NCBI GenBank assembly: GCA_964654355.1
Contig: CAZZIQ010000055.1
Location: 1-6,760 of the forward strand
Direction of reading: 5' to 3'
DNA: 6,760 nucleotides
Source of the DNA: CAZZIQ01 sp964654355
Lineage (GTDB): Bacteria; Pseudomonadota; Gammaproteobacteria; GCF-002020875
Positions within the stretch are counted from its first letter, which is position 1; each line of letters opens with the position of its first letter. This document shows, one piece after another, positions 1 to 6,760 of the stretch. The translations under genes were made by a program, and so were the position numbers. The notes beneath the pieces were generated by a model, which was given only the letters and a program-made list of their open reading frames with translations, ran no database searches and was not told where the DNA came from.

Positions 1-1720
1 CCCAAGTGTCCAGCGGGGGATCGGTCGTGATCACATCCAAATGCAGTAACTGATCTTCACGGAATACGCTGAGCTGGATGGAACCCGACGCGGTGCGCTT
101 GAGTTCGGCTTCCAATCCATCGGCTGAAGCTTTTTGATGATTGAGCGCAACCAATTCATCACCATGGGCGAGTCCGGCGCGCTGTGCTGGACCGCCAAGT
201 TCGACAAACTGTGCAACGCTTTTTCCATTGTGATCTGCCCAGCGCGCACCGATCCAGCTTTTTGGGCTGTCTGCTGTGGCTTGATTCAGACGTCCGCCGC
301 GATCCTTGCTGTTGTGGGCGGGGCGTAGTCGGTATTGGATCCCGAACGTTTGTAATACGCTGGCAAGGTCGAGCTCCTCTGTGCTGCGGATGGTCTGCGC
401 AAAGAAGCCAGAGAGGTCGAGTCCAGAGACCTCAGCTGCGATTTGTTCCCAAGCGCATTCGGGCAAGCCTTGCGCATCATTGCCATAGCGCTTCCACACC
501 GCACGGAGCACATCATCGAGCGTGACGCTGCTGTGCTGGCGTAGGTGCAGGTCCAGTAACCATGCAACGATGGCGCCTTTCAGATAGTAGCTAACGATGT
601 AGTTAGGGCTATGCGCTTCTTGCTGATAGAACTTGGTCCAGGCTTCTAGACTGGATGTTTCCAAATCCTGTTTCTGGCGGCCCGGAGTGCGTTGATAACG
701 CGTGAGTGCGCGCGCCAGCATTTCAAGATAGCTGGTTGCATCAATGCGCTTGCTGCGCAGTAATAACAGCTCATCGTAGTAGCTCGTAACTCCTTCGAAT
801 AGCCAGAGCTGACGGGTCCAGATTTCATGACTGAGATCGGGCGGTGAGAATTCAGCTGGCTTTAGGCGTTTCACATTCCATAGATGGAAGTATTCATGTG
901 CACATAGCGCAAGAAAATCGCGGTAATCATCACTAAGTTCGGGCTCACCTATACGCGGTAAACCATCACGCTTGAATAACAACGCACAGGAATGTGTGTG
1001 CTCAAGACCGCCGTAGCCTTCTTTAGTCAGGGCGGTCAGAAAGATATAGGGACGCTGTAGTGGTAGTTCGCCCCACAGATCAATCTCCGTAGCACAGATT
1101 GCGCTGAGATCTGTACAGATCCGATCCAAATCGGTGTCGGGATGGGCGCCACTCAAAACCAGTTCATGAGGATGATTGGCTGCTGTAAACGATTGACGCA
1201 GTAGCGTTCCTAGTTCGACTGGATGATCAATCAGATCCAAATAATTATTCGCCTGATAATGGCCAAAACCCTTCATATCGGTTTTGACGGGGCTCAGGCT
1301 GGTCGCGAGCACCCAGTTTACGCACGCAGGATCGGATGGTGCTGTGATTTCGATCGTATATTCGCTGGCATCCTCGACCTGGAGGAACAGGCTACTCCCA
1401 TTAAAGAACCCGCGCAGATGATCCAAGTAGGCAGTGCGTACAGAGCGATCAAATGCGTGCACGGCATAGCGCACTTCAGCGTTCTCCGTATGTGGCGAAA
1501 GTATCCATGTGTGTTTGTCGATTTGTCGAAGTGCTGCATGATCGCAGCGCAGTTCATGCACATGTTTAGCGAAATCCCGAATGAGGTAGCTGCCGGGAAT
1601 CCATGCAGGAAGCGAGAGCTGCGTTTCTGTGTCGCTGGCAGGTAGCTGGAGCGTGACTTCAAAACGATGACTACGCGGATCATGAATCGATATGCGGAAG
1701 TGAGGGCAGGTGTTTGGCAT
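1..1720 (-). CDS. M61-family zinc metallopeptidase with PDZ domain (glycyl aminopeptidase-like), C-terminus cut by window edge
   Basis: I translated the minus strand by hand from the ATG at 1720 and it stays open to the left edge (573 full codons); the family is usually about 600 residues, so only a short C-terminal tail should be missing. Seen: a gluzincin zinc site HEYFH at residues 275-279 followed by WNVKR (281-285), with the third ligand Glu309 in the EGVTSYYD segment (309-316). A GGLEH motif (237-241) sits where M1-type aminopeptidases have GAMEN, and SYYLKG is at 377-382. A PDZ-like stretch containing AGLAHGDELVALN lies near residues 515-527. The N-terminal beta domain (about 3-170) begins directly with family-like sequence, which favours the ATG at 1720; a purine-rich AGAAAGA at 1732-1738 is a weak ribosome site. 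No signal peptide is visible, so a cytoplasmic enzyme is likely. Known family members cleave N-terminal Gly/Ala residues; the substrate here is unknown. It lies downstream of the pump genes on the same strand and may be co-transcribed. Confidence 0.93.
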   Translation of the reverse strand, partial: MPNTCPHFRISIHDPRSHRFEVTLQLPASDTETQLSLPAWIPGSYLIRDFAKHVHELRCDHAALRQIDKHTWILSPHTENAEVRYAVHAFDRSVRTAYLDHLRGFFNGSSLFLQVEDASEYTIEITAPSDPACVNWVLATSLSPVKTDMKGFGHYQANNYLDLIDHPVELGTLLRQSFTAANHPHELVLSGAHPDTDLDRICTDLSAICATEIDLWGELPLQRPYIFLTALTKEGYGGLEHTHSCALLFKRDGLPRIGEPELSDDYRDFLALCAHEYFHLWNVKRLKPAEFSPPDLSHEIWTRQLWLFEGVTSYYDELLLLRSKRIDATSYLEMLARALTRYQRTPGRQKQDLETSSLEAWTKFYQQEAHSPNYIVSYYLKGAIVAWLLDLHLRQHSSVTLDDVLRAVWKRYGNDAQGLPECAWEQIAAEVSGLDLSGFFAQTIRSTEELDLASVLQTFGIQYRLRPAHNSKDRGGRLNQATADSPKSWIGARWADHNGKSVAQFVELGGPAQRAGLAHGDELVALNHQKASADGLEAELKRTASGSIQLSVFREDQLLHLDVITTDPPLDTW

Positions 1721-1882
1721 TTCGATGTTTTTCTTTCTAGGTCTGGCGGAGCGGATGTCACGTGTCCCATTTTCGGTGGCTTCAGTCGACAGGGATGTCG
1801 TCTGGGAACGGCCAGGAAGGCGCAAGGCGTCCACCAAAAAGGGATCGTGGCGATCGGCGGGGTTCTCTTGAGTCAGCGTAGT
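1721..1882. other. Intergenic gap between RND permease and M61 peptidase, open in the shared frame
   Basis: This 162-bp spacer has no recognised gene. Read on the minus strand, it contains no stop codon for 54 codons in the frame shared by the permease upstream and the peptidase downstream, so one TAA (1883-1885) is the only in-frame stop between the two proteins. Non-ATG starts exist in this frame (CTG at 1876, TTG at 1837, GTG at 1834) but none has a convincing ribosome site. Two small hairpins are present: GATCG-TGG-CGATC at 1843-1855 and CGACA-GGGA-TGTCG at 1787-1800. No strong terminator is seen. Confidence 0.6.
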
Positions 1883-4800
1883 TTATTTCAGGCGTGACTC
1901 AATCCACGAATAGGCCGCGGGTACGACTACCAAGGTGAGCGCGGTGGCGGTGAGCATGCCGCCAATGACCGAGATGGCGAGTGGTTGGTTGGTGTCTGCG
2001 CCAGCGCCCAAGCCCAGTGCAGCCGGAAGAAGTGCAAAGATCACGGTAATGGAGGTCATCAGCACGGGACGCAAGCGTGTCGGACATGCGTCTTTTAATG
2101 CAGCATCAATCTCCATGCCTTCTGCGCGACGTTGGTTGGTGAAGTCAATTAGAAGGATGGCATTCTTTGCCACTAAGCCCACCAAAAGAATCAACCCAAT
2201 CATGGAGTAAATATTGAGCGTTTGTCCGGTTACGTAGAGCGCTGTAACACCACCAACGACTGCTAATGGTTGTGCCAGCATCACATACATGGGTTGGCGG
2301 AAGGAGTTGAACTGACTCGCAAGTACCATATAAACCAAGACCAAGGCGAGGCCAAAAGCAAAAATCATTGCGTTACCAGTTTTCCCCATCTCCTCAGCTT
2401 GGCCAAGAAAAGTAATGCCATGCCCTGGCGAGAGAATCTCAAGCGCCTCGTTCTTTACGAGCGTAACCGCCTCGCCCAACGGGATGGTTGGATCAGCGAA
2501 GAAGTTAGCGGCATATTGAAGATCGAGACGGGCGATACTGTCTGCCGCAAGGCGGTTTTCAAAGCGCGCCACGCTATCTGCACGGACCAGTTCACCATTC
2601 TTGCTGCGCAGCCAGATGAGGGTCAGCGGGTCAGCTTCGCCTAGGTGGTCGGTTTTGAATTTGACGCGAATGTCATAGCGCTCGCCATCACCTGGATCTT
2701 CATTAAAGCGAGCAACGTTTTCCCCGCCAATGAGCATGCTGATGGTTTCCGCTACGTCACGCGAAGAGATGCCGAGCTCTGCGGCACGTTCACGATCGAT
2801 GCTGAGGCGCATTTGCGGCAACTCGACATCCAGATCCAGGTCGATGTTGCCGAGATCGGGATTGGTTTGCAGTGCTGTGCGTAGAGCTTCGGCTTCGTCT
2901 GCAACGCTCTGTAGGTTCAGGCCGCGCAGAGAGAACTGTAGTTTTTCCCCGCGCAATCCTGGGATCGCGGAGGGCGCGCTGGGGAAGGCGCGCACACCCG
3001 CAATCTTGGCGAGGCGTTTACGCACATCCGCCATAATTTCTTTTTGGTGACGATCACGGTCTTCGTTTGCAATGAGGCGAATGGAGCCGCGGCCACTGTT
3101 GACCTGTCCGGAGCTGCCGAGGCCGACGGCTAAGAACCAGCCTTCAACCTCTGGTACCGCACGCAATACGGCTTCAATTTCGCGTAAGCGCTCTTCAGTG
3201 TATTCAATGTTGACGCCAATCGGCGCTTTAAAACGTAGGCTGAAGCGGCCTTCGTCTTCTTCTGGGACGAAGGTCTTGCCAAGGAGTTGCATGAAGATCG
3301 CACTGGGAACCAGGGTTGCGGCGGCGAGTAGGAGAATGAAGCTCCGGCGGCGTAATGAAAAGTCGAGGATGTTGCGATACTGCCGTTCCAGCCATTGGCT
3401 GATGCGCTCGAATGAGGCATAGATCGCCCAATGTTCATGCACAGTACCAAGATGGCGTGCGGCGATCATCGGCGTCAGGGTGAGTGAAACAAATAACGAG
3501 ACCAAGACGCCTAGGGTGATGACAACCGTCATCGATTCAAAGAAGCGCGCGATGATGCCTTCCATGAAGATGACCGGTGCAAAGATTGCAACCAGAGTAA
3601 GCGACGACGCGGTAACTGCAAACACCACTTGCCGCGTGCCACGCAAGGCTGCTTCTCGCGTATCGGCCACGCCGTTTTCACGCTGACGGACGATGTTTTC
3701 AAGTACTACGATGGCATCATCGACCACGATACCGACGAGCAGTAGCAACCCCAGCATGCTGATTGAGTTCAGCGAATAGCCTCCAAGTTGTAGGACGCTG
3801 ACGGCGCCTAGCAGTGAAACCGGGATGGCGAGTGCAACGATGATGGTGGCAGCAAAGCTACGCAGGAAAAACCACACTACGATCGCGGCGAGGATGGTTC
3901 CGGTTACGAGATGCTCTTTTAAGGAGGCGATCATCTCGAGCACAGAGATGGAGGCGTCAGTGGAATACTCAATGCGCATGCCGGGTGGCAGGGTTGGGCG
4001 CACTTCTTCTTCCACGCGCTGTTTGATTGCCTGTACTACGGCAACGGTATTGGCTTCACTAGTCTTCACAATGCCAATGCCTACGCTTGGGTCGCCGTTA
4101 TGTGAAGCAACCGAACGATAGTCTTCGAGTGAATCACTGACAACACCGATATCACGCGCACGCACGGGTGCGCCATCCCGCCATGCCACGATCATGCTAG
4201 CAAGCTCATCGACGGTATGAGCTTCAAGGTCGAGGCGCATTACGCGTTCAGCGCCCTTGGAGGTGAAGAACCCACCCGGCAAGTGCACATGTTCGCGGCC
4301 GAATGCTTGCACTAAATCAGAAGCCGTTATGCCGAATGCGGCCATGCGCTCAGGGTCAAGGTCAATACGCATGACGCGTGCGCGGCGGCCGCCGATACGA
4401 ACTTCACCGACGCCCGCTACAGATTCCAAGCGTTTTTTGATGACGTTGTTCGCGTACTGGTTCAGCTGCTGTAGTGTGCGATCCCCCTTGAGCGCCATCC
4501 ACAGCACCGGGCTCGCGCCGACACGCTTTTTGCGTACCACCGGTGCATCGGCTTCATCGGGGAGTCGGCGTAGGGTGCGGCTGACTTCGGCTTGGATTTC
4601 GCTGAAGGCTGCATCTAAATCTTTGTCGAGTTGAAAGGCAAGATCGATGGAAGAAACGCCTGGTGCTGAAGAGGATTGGATGTGTTCAATCCCGGTGACG
4701 CTGTTTAGACGTGACTCCAACACCGAGGTAATGGTGGCATCAATCGTTTCTGGTGTAGCGCCTTCCAAGGTAGTGGTGACCGAGATCACAGGAAAGTCGA

Positions 4801-4918
4801 TGGCCGGGAAGCGATCCACGGCGATGTCTTTCCAGGCAATGACACCAAACAACACAATCACTGCGTTCACCATCCATGCCAGTACATGCTGGCGGATCGC
4901 GATTTCTGGCAAATTCAT
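1883..4918 (-). CDS. RND efflux pump inner-membrane permease, HAE-1 type (AcrB/MdtB-C-like)
   Basis: The gene encodes 1011 residues, complete, starting at the ATG whose product begins MNLPEIAIRQHVLAWMVNAV. It should be the proton-driven permease of a tripartite efflux pump, trimeric in the inner membrane with large periplasmic loops. Seen: the duplicated RND layout, with TM1 near 13-29, a periplasmic loop to about 335, TM2-6 near 338-485, TM7 near 526-545, a second loop, and TM8-12 near 849-1002. The proton-relay pair Asp400-Asp401 lies in the TM4 motif GIVVDDAIVVLEN. Lys918 in GLVAKNAILLIDF and Arg950 in RPVLMTS match the other charged relay positions of AcrB (K940, R971). This identifies a drug/lipophile exporter (HAE-1) rather than a heavy-metal pump. 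It is slightly shorter than AcrB (1049), mostly from a short C-terminus. The adaptor gene ends 15 bp upstream, indicating an operon. The ribosome site is weak (GAG within CTGAGCGACACACC), so translational coupling is plausible. The substrate cannot be read from sequence. Confidence 0.96.
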   Translation of the reverse strand: MNLPEIAIRQHVLAWMVNAVIVLFGVIAWKDIAVDRFPAIDFPVISVTTTLEGATPETIDATITSVLESRLNSVTGIEHIQSSSAPGVSSIDLAFQLDKDLDAAFSEIQAEVSRTLRRLPDEADAPVVRKKRVGASPVLWMALKGDRTLQQLNQYANNVIKKRLESVAGVGEVRIGGRRARVMRIDLDPERMAAFGITASDLVQAFGREHVHLPGGFFTSKGAERVMRLDLEAHTVDELASMIVAWRDGAPVRARDIGVVSDSLEDYRSVASHNGDPSVGIGIVKTSEANTVAVVQAIKQRVEEEVRPTLPPGMRIEYSTDASISVLEMIASLKEHLVTGTILAAIVVWFFLRSFAATIIVALAIPVSLLGAVSVLQLGGYSLNSISMLGLLLLVGIVVDDAIVVLENIVRQRENGVADTREAALRGTRQVVFAVTASSLTLVAIFAPVIFMEGIIARFFESMTVVITLGVLVSLFVSLTLTPMIAARHLGTVHEHWAIYASFERISQWLERQYRNILDFSLRRRSFILLLAAATLVPSAIFMQLLGKTFVPEEDEGRFSLRFKAPIGVNIEYTEERLREIEAVLRAVPEVEGWFLAVGLGSSGQVNSGRGSIRLIANEDRDRHQKEIMADVRKRLAKIAGVRAFPSAPSAIPGLRGEKLQFSLRGLNLQSVADEAEALRTALQTNPDLGNIDLDLDVELPQMRLSIDRERAAELGISSRDVAETISMLIGGENVARFNEDPGDGERYDIRVKFKTDHLGEADPLTLIWLRSKNGELVRADSVARFENRLAADSIARLDLQYAANFFADPTIPLGEAVTLVKNEALEILSPGHGITFLGQAEEMGKTGNAMIFAFGLALVLVYMVLASQFNSFRQPMYVMLAQPLAVVGGVTALYVTGQTLNIYSMIGLILLVGLVAKNAILLIDFTNQRRAEGMEIDAALKDACPTRLRPVLMTSITVIFALLPAALGLGAGADTNQPLAISVIGGMLTATALTLVVVPAAYSWIESRLK

Positions 4919-4933
4919 GGTGTGTCGCTCAGC

Positions 4934-6016
4934 TTAATTTTTGACTGGATCTGAGCCGGTGCTTTGTATGCTGACCTTGGCATTCTCACTGAGGAAGCCG
5001 GCTCCAGTCACAGCGACGATTTCTCCGAGCGCGAGGCCAGCGCGCACGACGAGCATTCCATCTTGGCGCGGACCGGGTTCGATCACGCGTTGCTTAACGC
5101 GATCCCCTTCAATGAGGTAGACCACGGTTCCTGCTGGGCGCAGTACTGCGGCCGCTTCGGGAACCGCGACTACGGATTGAGGCTTTTCGAGAATGATGCG
5201 CGCATTGAGGCTGGCGCCGGGTTTCCAGTTGCCTGGGTTTTCAAATTCCACCAAGACTTCAACGGCACGCGATGCTTCACCAACGCGTGGGCGAATCTCA
5301 GTAATGGTGGTTTCCAGTGTGCGCTCTGGATCGGCCAAGTTTTTCAATTCCACCTTCTGTCCCCGACGCAGGCGTTCGGCAAGGGCTTGTGGCAGTGGCA
5401 AGCGTGCGCGAAGTTCTTGGGTGCCGGTGACCTGGAATAGTGGATCGCCGATGCGCAGGTATTCGCCGGGGCTGGTTTCGCGGCTATCGACAATGCCTGT
5501 AACTGGGGAAAGGATGCGGGTGCGTGCTTGTCGGGTTTCGGTCAATTGCTTGCGAATCTTGGCCGAGTTGAGCTCATCTTCGGTGGTTGCAAATTGCTTA
5601 CGCAGCTCTTCCGCTAAGCCGCCGGATGCGTTTTGCAGACGTTGTTGCAAGTCAATGAGGCTCGCTTCCAATGCGCGCACCTTTGCTGCAGCGGTTTCGC
5701 GTTCGAGTGCGGAGTCGGTGAGTTCAAGCTCAGCAAGCAGGTCCCCGCTGTTGACGCGATCACCAGGTTCAGCGTGGATTGCTGAAACCCGTCCCGCAAT
5801 CATTGCTGCTACGCGTGCCGGAAAACGACTCTCGATGCGTCCGAGGCTGGTGGTCGATTCAGCGTAGTTTATGGCTATGGCTGCAGTGGTCGTGATACGA
5901 ACGCTGCGCTCTTTCTTGGTCTGGGTCTTCTCTTCGCCGCAGCCTTGCAGCATCAGCAGTGTTCCAATCAGAACAGCAAGGGGTAGGTATCGAAGGTTCA
6001 CAGCACTATGCAGCAT
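4934..6016 (-). CDS. RND pump periplasmic adaptor (membrane fusion protein), predicted lipoprotein
   Basis: This is the adaptor linking the RND permease to an outer-membrane channel. The chosen ATG at 6016 gives 360 residues starting MLHSAVNLRYLPLAVLIGTL, a normal lipoprotein signal with lipobox LQGC, so Cys26 would be lipidated. An in-frame ATG at 6073 would add 19 polar residues before the signal peptide; it directly abuts a 9-bp hairpin and lacks a ribosome site, whereas 6016 has GGA about 8 nt upstream. In numbering from 6016, domains are: first half of the lipoyl (barrel-sandwich) domain with GRVSAIHAEPGDRVNSGDLL (about 75-94), a coiled-coil hairpin rich in Leu/Gln/Glu (about 98-165), the second lipoyl half with SPVTGIVDS and PGEYLRIGDPLF (about 170-195), a beta-barrel (about 200-280) and a membrane-proximal domain (about 281-350). 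The gene stops 15 bp before the permease and is the first gene of the minus-strand operon. The hairpin coiled coil is short, typical of adaptors in this size class. Confidence 0.93.
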   Translation of the reverse strand: MLHSAVNLRYLPLAVLIGTLLMLQGCGEEKTQTKKERSVRITTTAAIAINYAESTTSLGRIESRFPARVAAMIAGRVSAIHAEPGDRVNSGDLLAELELTDSALERETAAAKVRALEASLIDLQQRLQNASGGLAEELRKQFATTEDELNSAKIRKQLTETRQARTRILSPVTGIVDSRETSPGEYLRIGDPLFQVTGTQELRARLPLPQALAERLRRGQKVELKNLADPERTLETTITEIRPRVGEASRAVEVLVEFENPGNWKPGASLNARIILEKPQSVVAVPEAAAVLRPAGTVVYLIEGDRVKQRVIEPGPRQDGMLVVRAGLALGEIVAVTGAGFLSENAKVSIQSTGSDPVKN

Positions 6017-6073
6017 GGGTTCAGTCCAGTGGTGGTCGGGGTAAGTCCGGTCTGGTGCCGGTGATCCGGTCAT

Positions 6074-6101
6074 CTTGCGGGGTTTTTATGCCCCCCGCAA
6101 G
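6074..6101. repeat. Perfect 9-bp inverted repeat with 10-nt spacer
   Basis: CTTGCGGGG (6074-6082) and CCCCGCAAG (6093-6101) are exact reverse complements around TTTTTATGCC. In minus-strand RNA this is a strong GC-rich hairpin ending directly at the in-frame ATG of 6073 and lying about 57 nt upstream of the favoured adaptor start at 6016. Neither strand has a T-run after the stem, so it is not a typical intrinsic terminator. It could be a 5' leader structure or an operator for a dimeric regulator. Confidence 0.75.
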
Positions 6102-6125
6102 CGCGCCTGTGTGCATTGTTTTTGT

Positions 6126-6158
6126 GATTTGTCCGACATTAAGCCGGCGTTAAGCCGG
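6126..6158. repeat. Three contiguous 11-bp direct repeats (two near-identical, one degenerate)
   Basis: The units are 6126-6136 (GATTTGTCCGA), 6137-6147 (CATTAAGCCGG) and 6148-6158 (CGTTAAGCCGG). Units two and three match at 10 of 11 positions; unit one matches unit two at 6 of 11. An 11-bp period places the repeats on one face of the helix, the arrangement bound by OmpR/PhoB-type response regulators. The position in a divergent promoter region fits an operator. The regulator is not in the window. Confidence 0.6.
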
Positions 6159-6160
6159 AG
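6157..6160 (+). promoter_or_regulatory. Shine-Dalgarno GGAG favouring a GTG start for the T_hemolysin gene
   Basis: GGAG lies 8 nt before GTG at 6169, a standard spacing. The in-frame ATG at 6178 would be 17 nt away and has no other good site. Part of the motif is the end of the third 11-bp repeat, so a protein bound there could affect translation start or a very close transcription start. Confidence 0.5.
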
Positions 6161-6168
6161 CATGCACA

Positions 6169-6760
6169 GTGCGCACCATGAGACAGTTGTGGCAGCGCAT
6201 TCGTTCCCACTGGCAGCCGCCTTCAACGGCACTGCCGGTGTTGTCCCTGCATGCGGTTGAGCCCGGCTGCGAGATCGAGTTGGTGCGCGAATTTCAGCAT
6301 CAGCACGTTGCGCGTGCCGAGCTGGAAGCCTTCGTGCAGGATGTATTTCAGCGTCACCATGGTGCAGAGGTGCGTCACTTTCTGCCGCAGCTGTTAGGGC
6401 TACGTAATGCGCATCAGTTGCGTGCAGTGTTGGGATTCTCACCGGGCGGTCCGATGCCCATGTTTCTCGAACAGTATTTCGACCAGTCCATTGAAGAGGT
6501 GGTAGCGGCACGCATCGCGGAGCCCGTGCGGCGCGAGCGCATCATGGAGGTCGGCAATCTTGCAGTGGCTTCAGCGGGTGGTGCGCGTTCGTTGATTACG
6601 GCTTTGACTGCGTATTTACGAGGCGCTGGCTATGACTGGGTGGTTTTCACGGCCGGACGCGGATTGCAAAACAGCTTTGCGCGTATGGGCATTGAATTGC
6701 AGGCCCTCGGGCCCGCATTGCCGGAGCGGTTGCAAGAAGGCGCGGCACATTGGGGGCGGT
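6169..6760 (+). CDS. Thermostable hemolysin (T_hemolysin) family protein, C-terminus cut by window edge
   Basis: The plus-strand frame is open from an in-frame stop at 6151 to the right edge. The GTG at 6169 gives 197 full codons; the alternative ATG at 6178 gives 194. The family usually runs a little over 200 residues, so the 3' end is just outside. Family-like blocks, numbered from the ATG: RHFLPQLLGLRNAHQLRAVLGF (67-87), FLEQYFDQSIEEVV (96-109), and RERIMEVGNLAVASAGGARS (119-138), followed by LITALTAYLRGAGYDWVVFTAGRG (139-162) and SFARMGIEL (166-174). The EVGNLA block, the following helix, and the VVFTA...FARMGI block resemble the core of GNAT and LuxI-type acyltransferases. The family name comes from Vibrio delta-VPH, but an enzymatic acyl-transfer role is a reasonable inference. 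There is no signal peptide or membrane segment, which argues against a secreted toxin. It is divergent from the adaptor-permease operon and shares its control region. The family assignment is from memory of its pattern, not a search. Confidence 0.85.
   Translation, partial: MRTMRQLWQRIRSHWQPPSTALPVLSLHAVEPGCEIELVREFQHQHVARAELEAFVQDVFQRHHGAEVRHFLPQLLGLRNAHQLRAVLGFSPGGPMPMFLEQYFDQSIEEVVAARIAEPVRRERIMEVGNLAVASAGGARSLITALTAYLRGAGYDWVVFTAGRGLQNSFARMGIELQALGPALPERLQEGAAHWGR

Larger units (their letters stand above)
6017..6168. promoter_or_regulatory. Divergent promoter/control region between the pump operon and the T_hemolysin gene
   Basis: About 150 bp separates two oppositely oriented genes, so both promoters should lie here. 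It holds a perfect 9-bp inverted repeat (6074-6101) and 11-bp tandem repeats (6126-6158). No -35/-10 pair close to the sigma-70 consensus is convincing on either strand; the best partial matches are CATAAA (minus strand, within the inverted-repeat loop) and TTGTTT at 6116-6121 (plus strand). The gene layout supports the regulatory role more strongly than any recognised promoter box. Confidence 0.6.

Noticed and set aside
1..1720. Possible broken or frameshifted peptidase gene
   Set aside because: Codon-by-codon translation shows one uninterrupted frame with all zinc-site residues; it is only truncated by the window edge.
1318..1770. Minus-strand frame of 150 codons overlapping the peptidase N-terminus
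   Set aside because: It is out of frame with the peptidase, whose own frame carries continuous family-like sequence through this interval.
1836..1855. Possible intrinsic terminator after the permease (5-bp stem then TTTTT on the minus strand)
   Set aside because: The stem is only GATCG/CGATC with a 3-nt loop, two C residues separate it from the T-run, and a competing CCAC/GTGG pairing overlaps it; too weak to call.
5193..5867. Long plus-strand open frame (224 codons)
   Set aside because: It is antisense to the adaptor gene, Ser/Arg-rich and low in recognisable motifs, as expected of a shadow frame.
6074..6101. 9-bp hairpin as a terminator
   Set aside because: No T-run follows the stem on either strand, and it lies between divergent genes where no transcript is expected to end.
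6122..6137. CRP-like site (TGTGA half-site near 6123)
   Set aside because: The second half does not match TCACA; only one half-site is present.
6086..6511. Minus-strand open frame overlapping the T_hemolysin gene (141 codons)
   Set aside because: It is antisense to a clearly family-like protein and its sequence, rich in His/Arg/Ala, looks like a shadow.

Overview
The window looks like ordinary chromosomal DNA from a moderate-GC proteobacterium. The likeliest group is Gammaproteobacteria, because a divergent lipoprotein/RND pump pair and a thermostable-hemolysin-family (T_hemolysin) protein are typical of that class. This is an inference from gene families; there is no rRNA or tRNA and no genus-level marker.

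Layout, left to right. (1) Positions 1-1720, minus strand: an M61-family zinc metallopeptidase with a C-terminal PDZ domain, cut by the left edge. (2) 1721-1882: a 162-bp gap that is open in the same frame as both flanking genes. (3) 1883-4918, minus: a complete inner-membrane RND efflux permease of the HAE-1 type, 1011 residues, with its proton-relay residues intact. (4) 4934-6016, minus: a lipoprotein periplasmic adaptor (membrane fusion protein), only 15 bp upstream of the permease. (5) 6017-6168: a divergent regulatory region with a perfect 9-bp inverted repeat and an 11-bp-period tandem repeat. (6) 6169-6760, plus: a T_hemolysin-family gene, cut by the right edge.

The adaptor and permease form a clear two-gene operon encoding most of a tripartite efflux pump. 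No outer-membrane channel gene is present, so the pump presumably uses a TolC-like protein encoded elsewhere. The M61 peptidase lies downstream in the same orientation and may be co-transcribed, but the 162-bp gap leaves this open. The T_hemolysin gene is transcribed away from the pump and shares its promoter region, which suggests common control. That family resembles acyltransferases of the GNAT/autoinducer-synthase type more than a pore-forming toxin. A working idea is that it starts a biosynthetic operon to the right of the window whose product the divergent pump exports.

No mobile elements, CRISPR arrays, RNA genes or broken genes were found. The most interesting part is the 6017-6168 control region together with the gene pair it serves.
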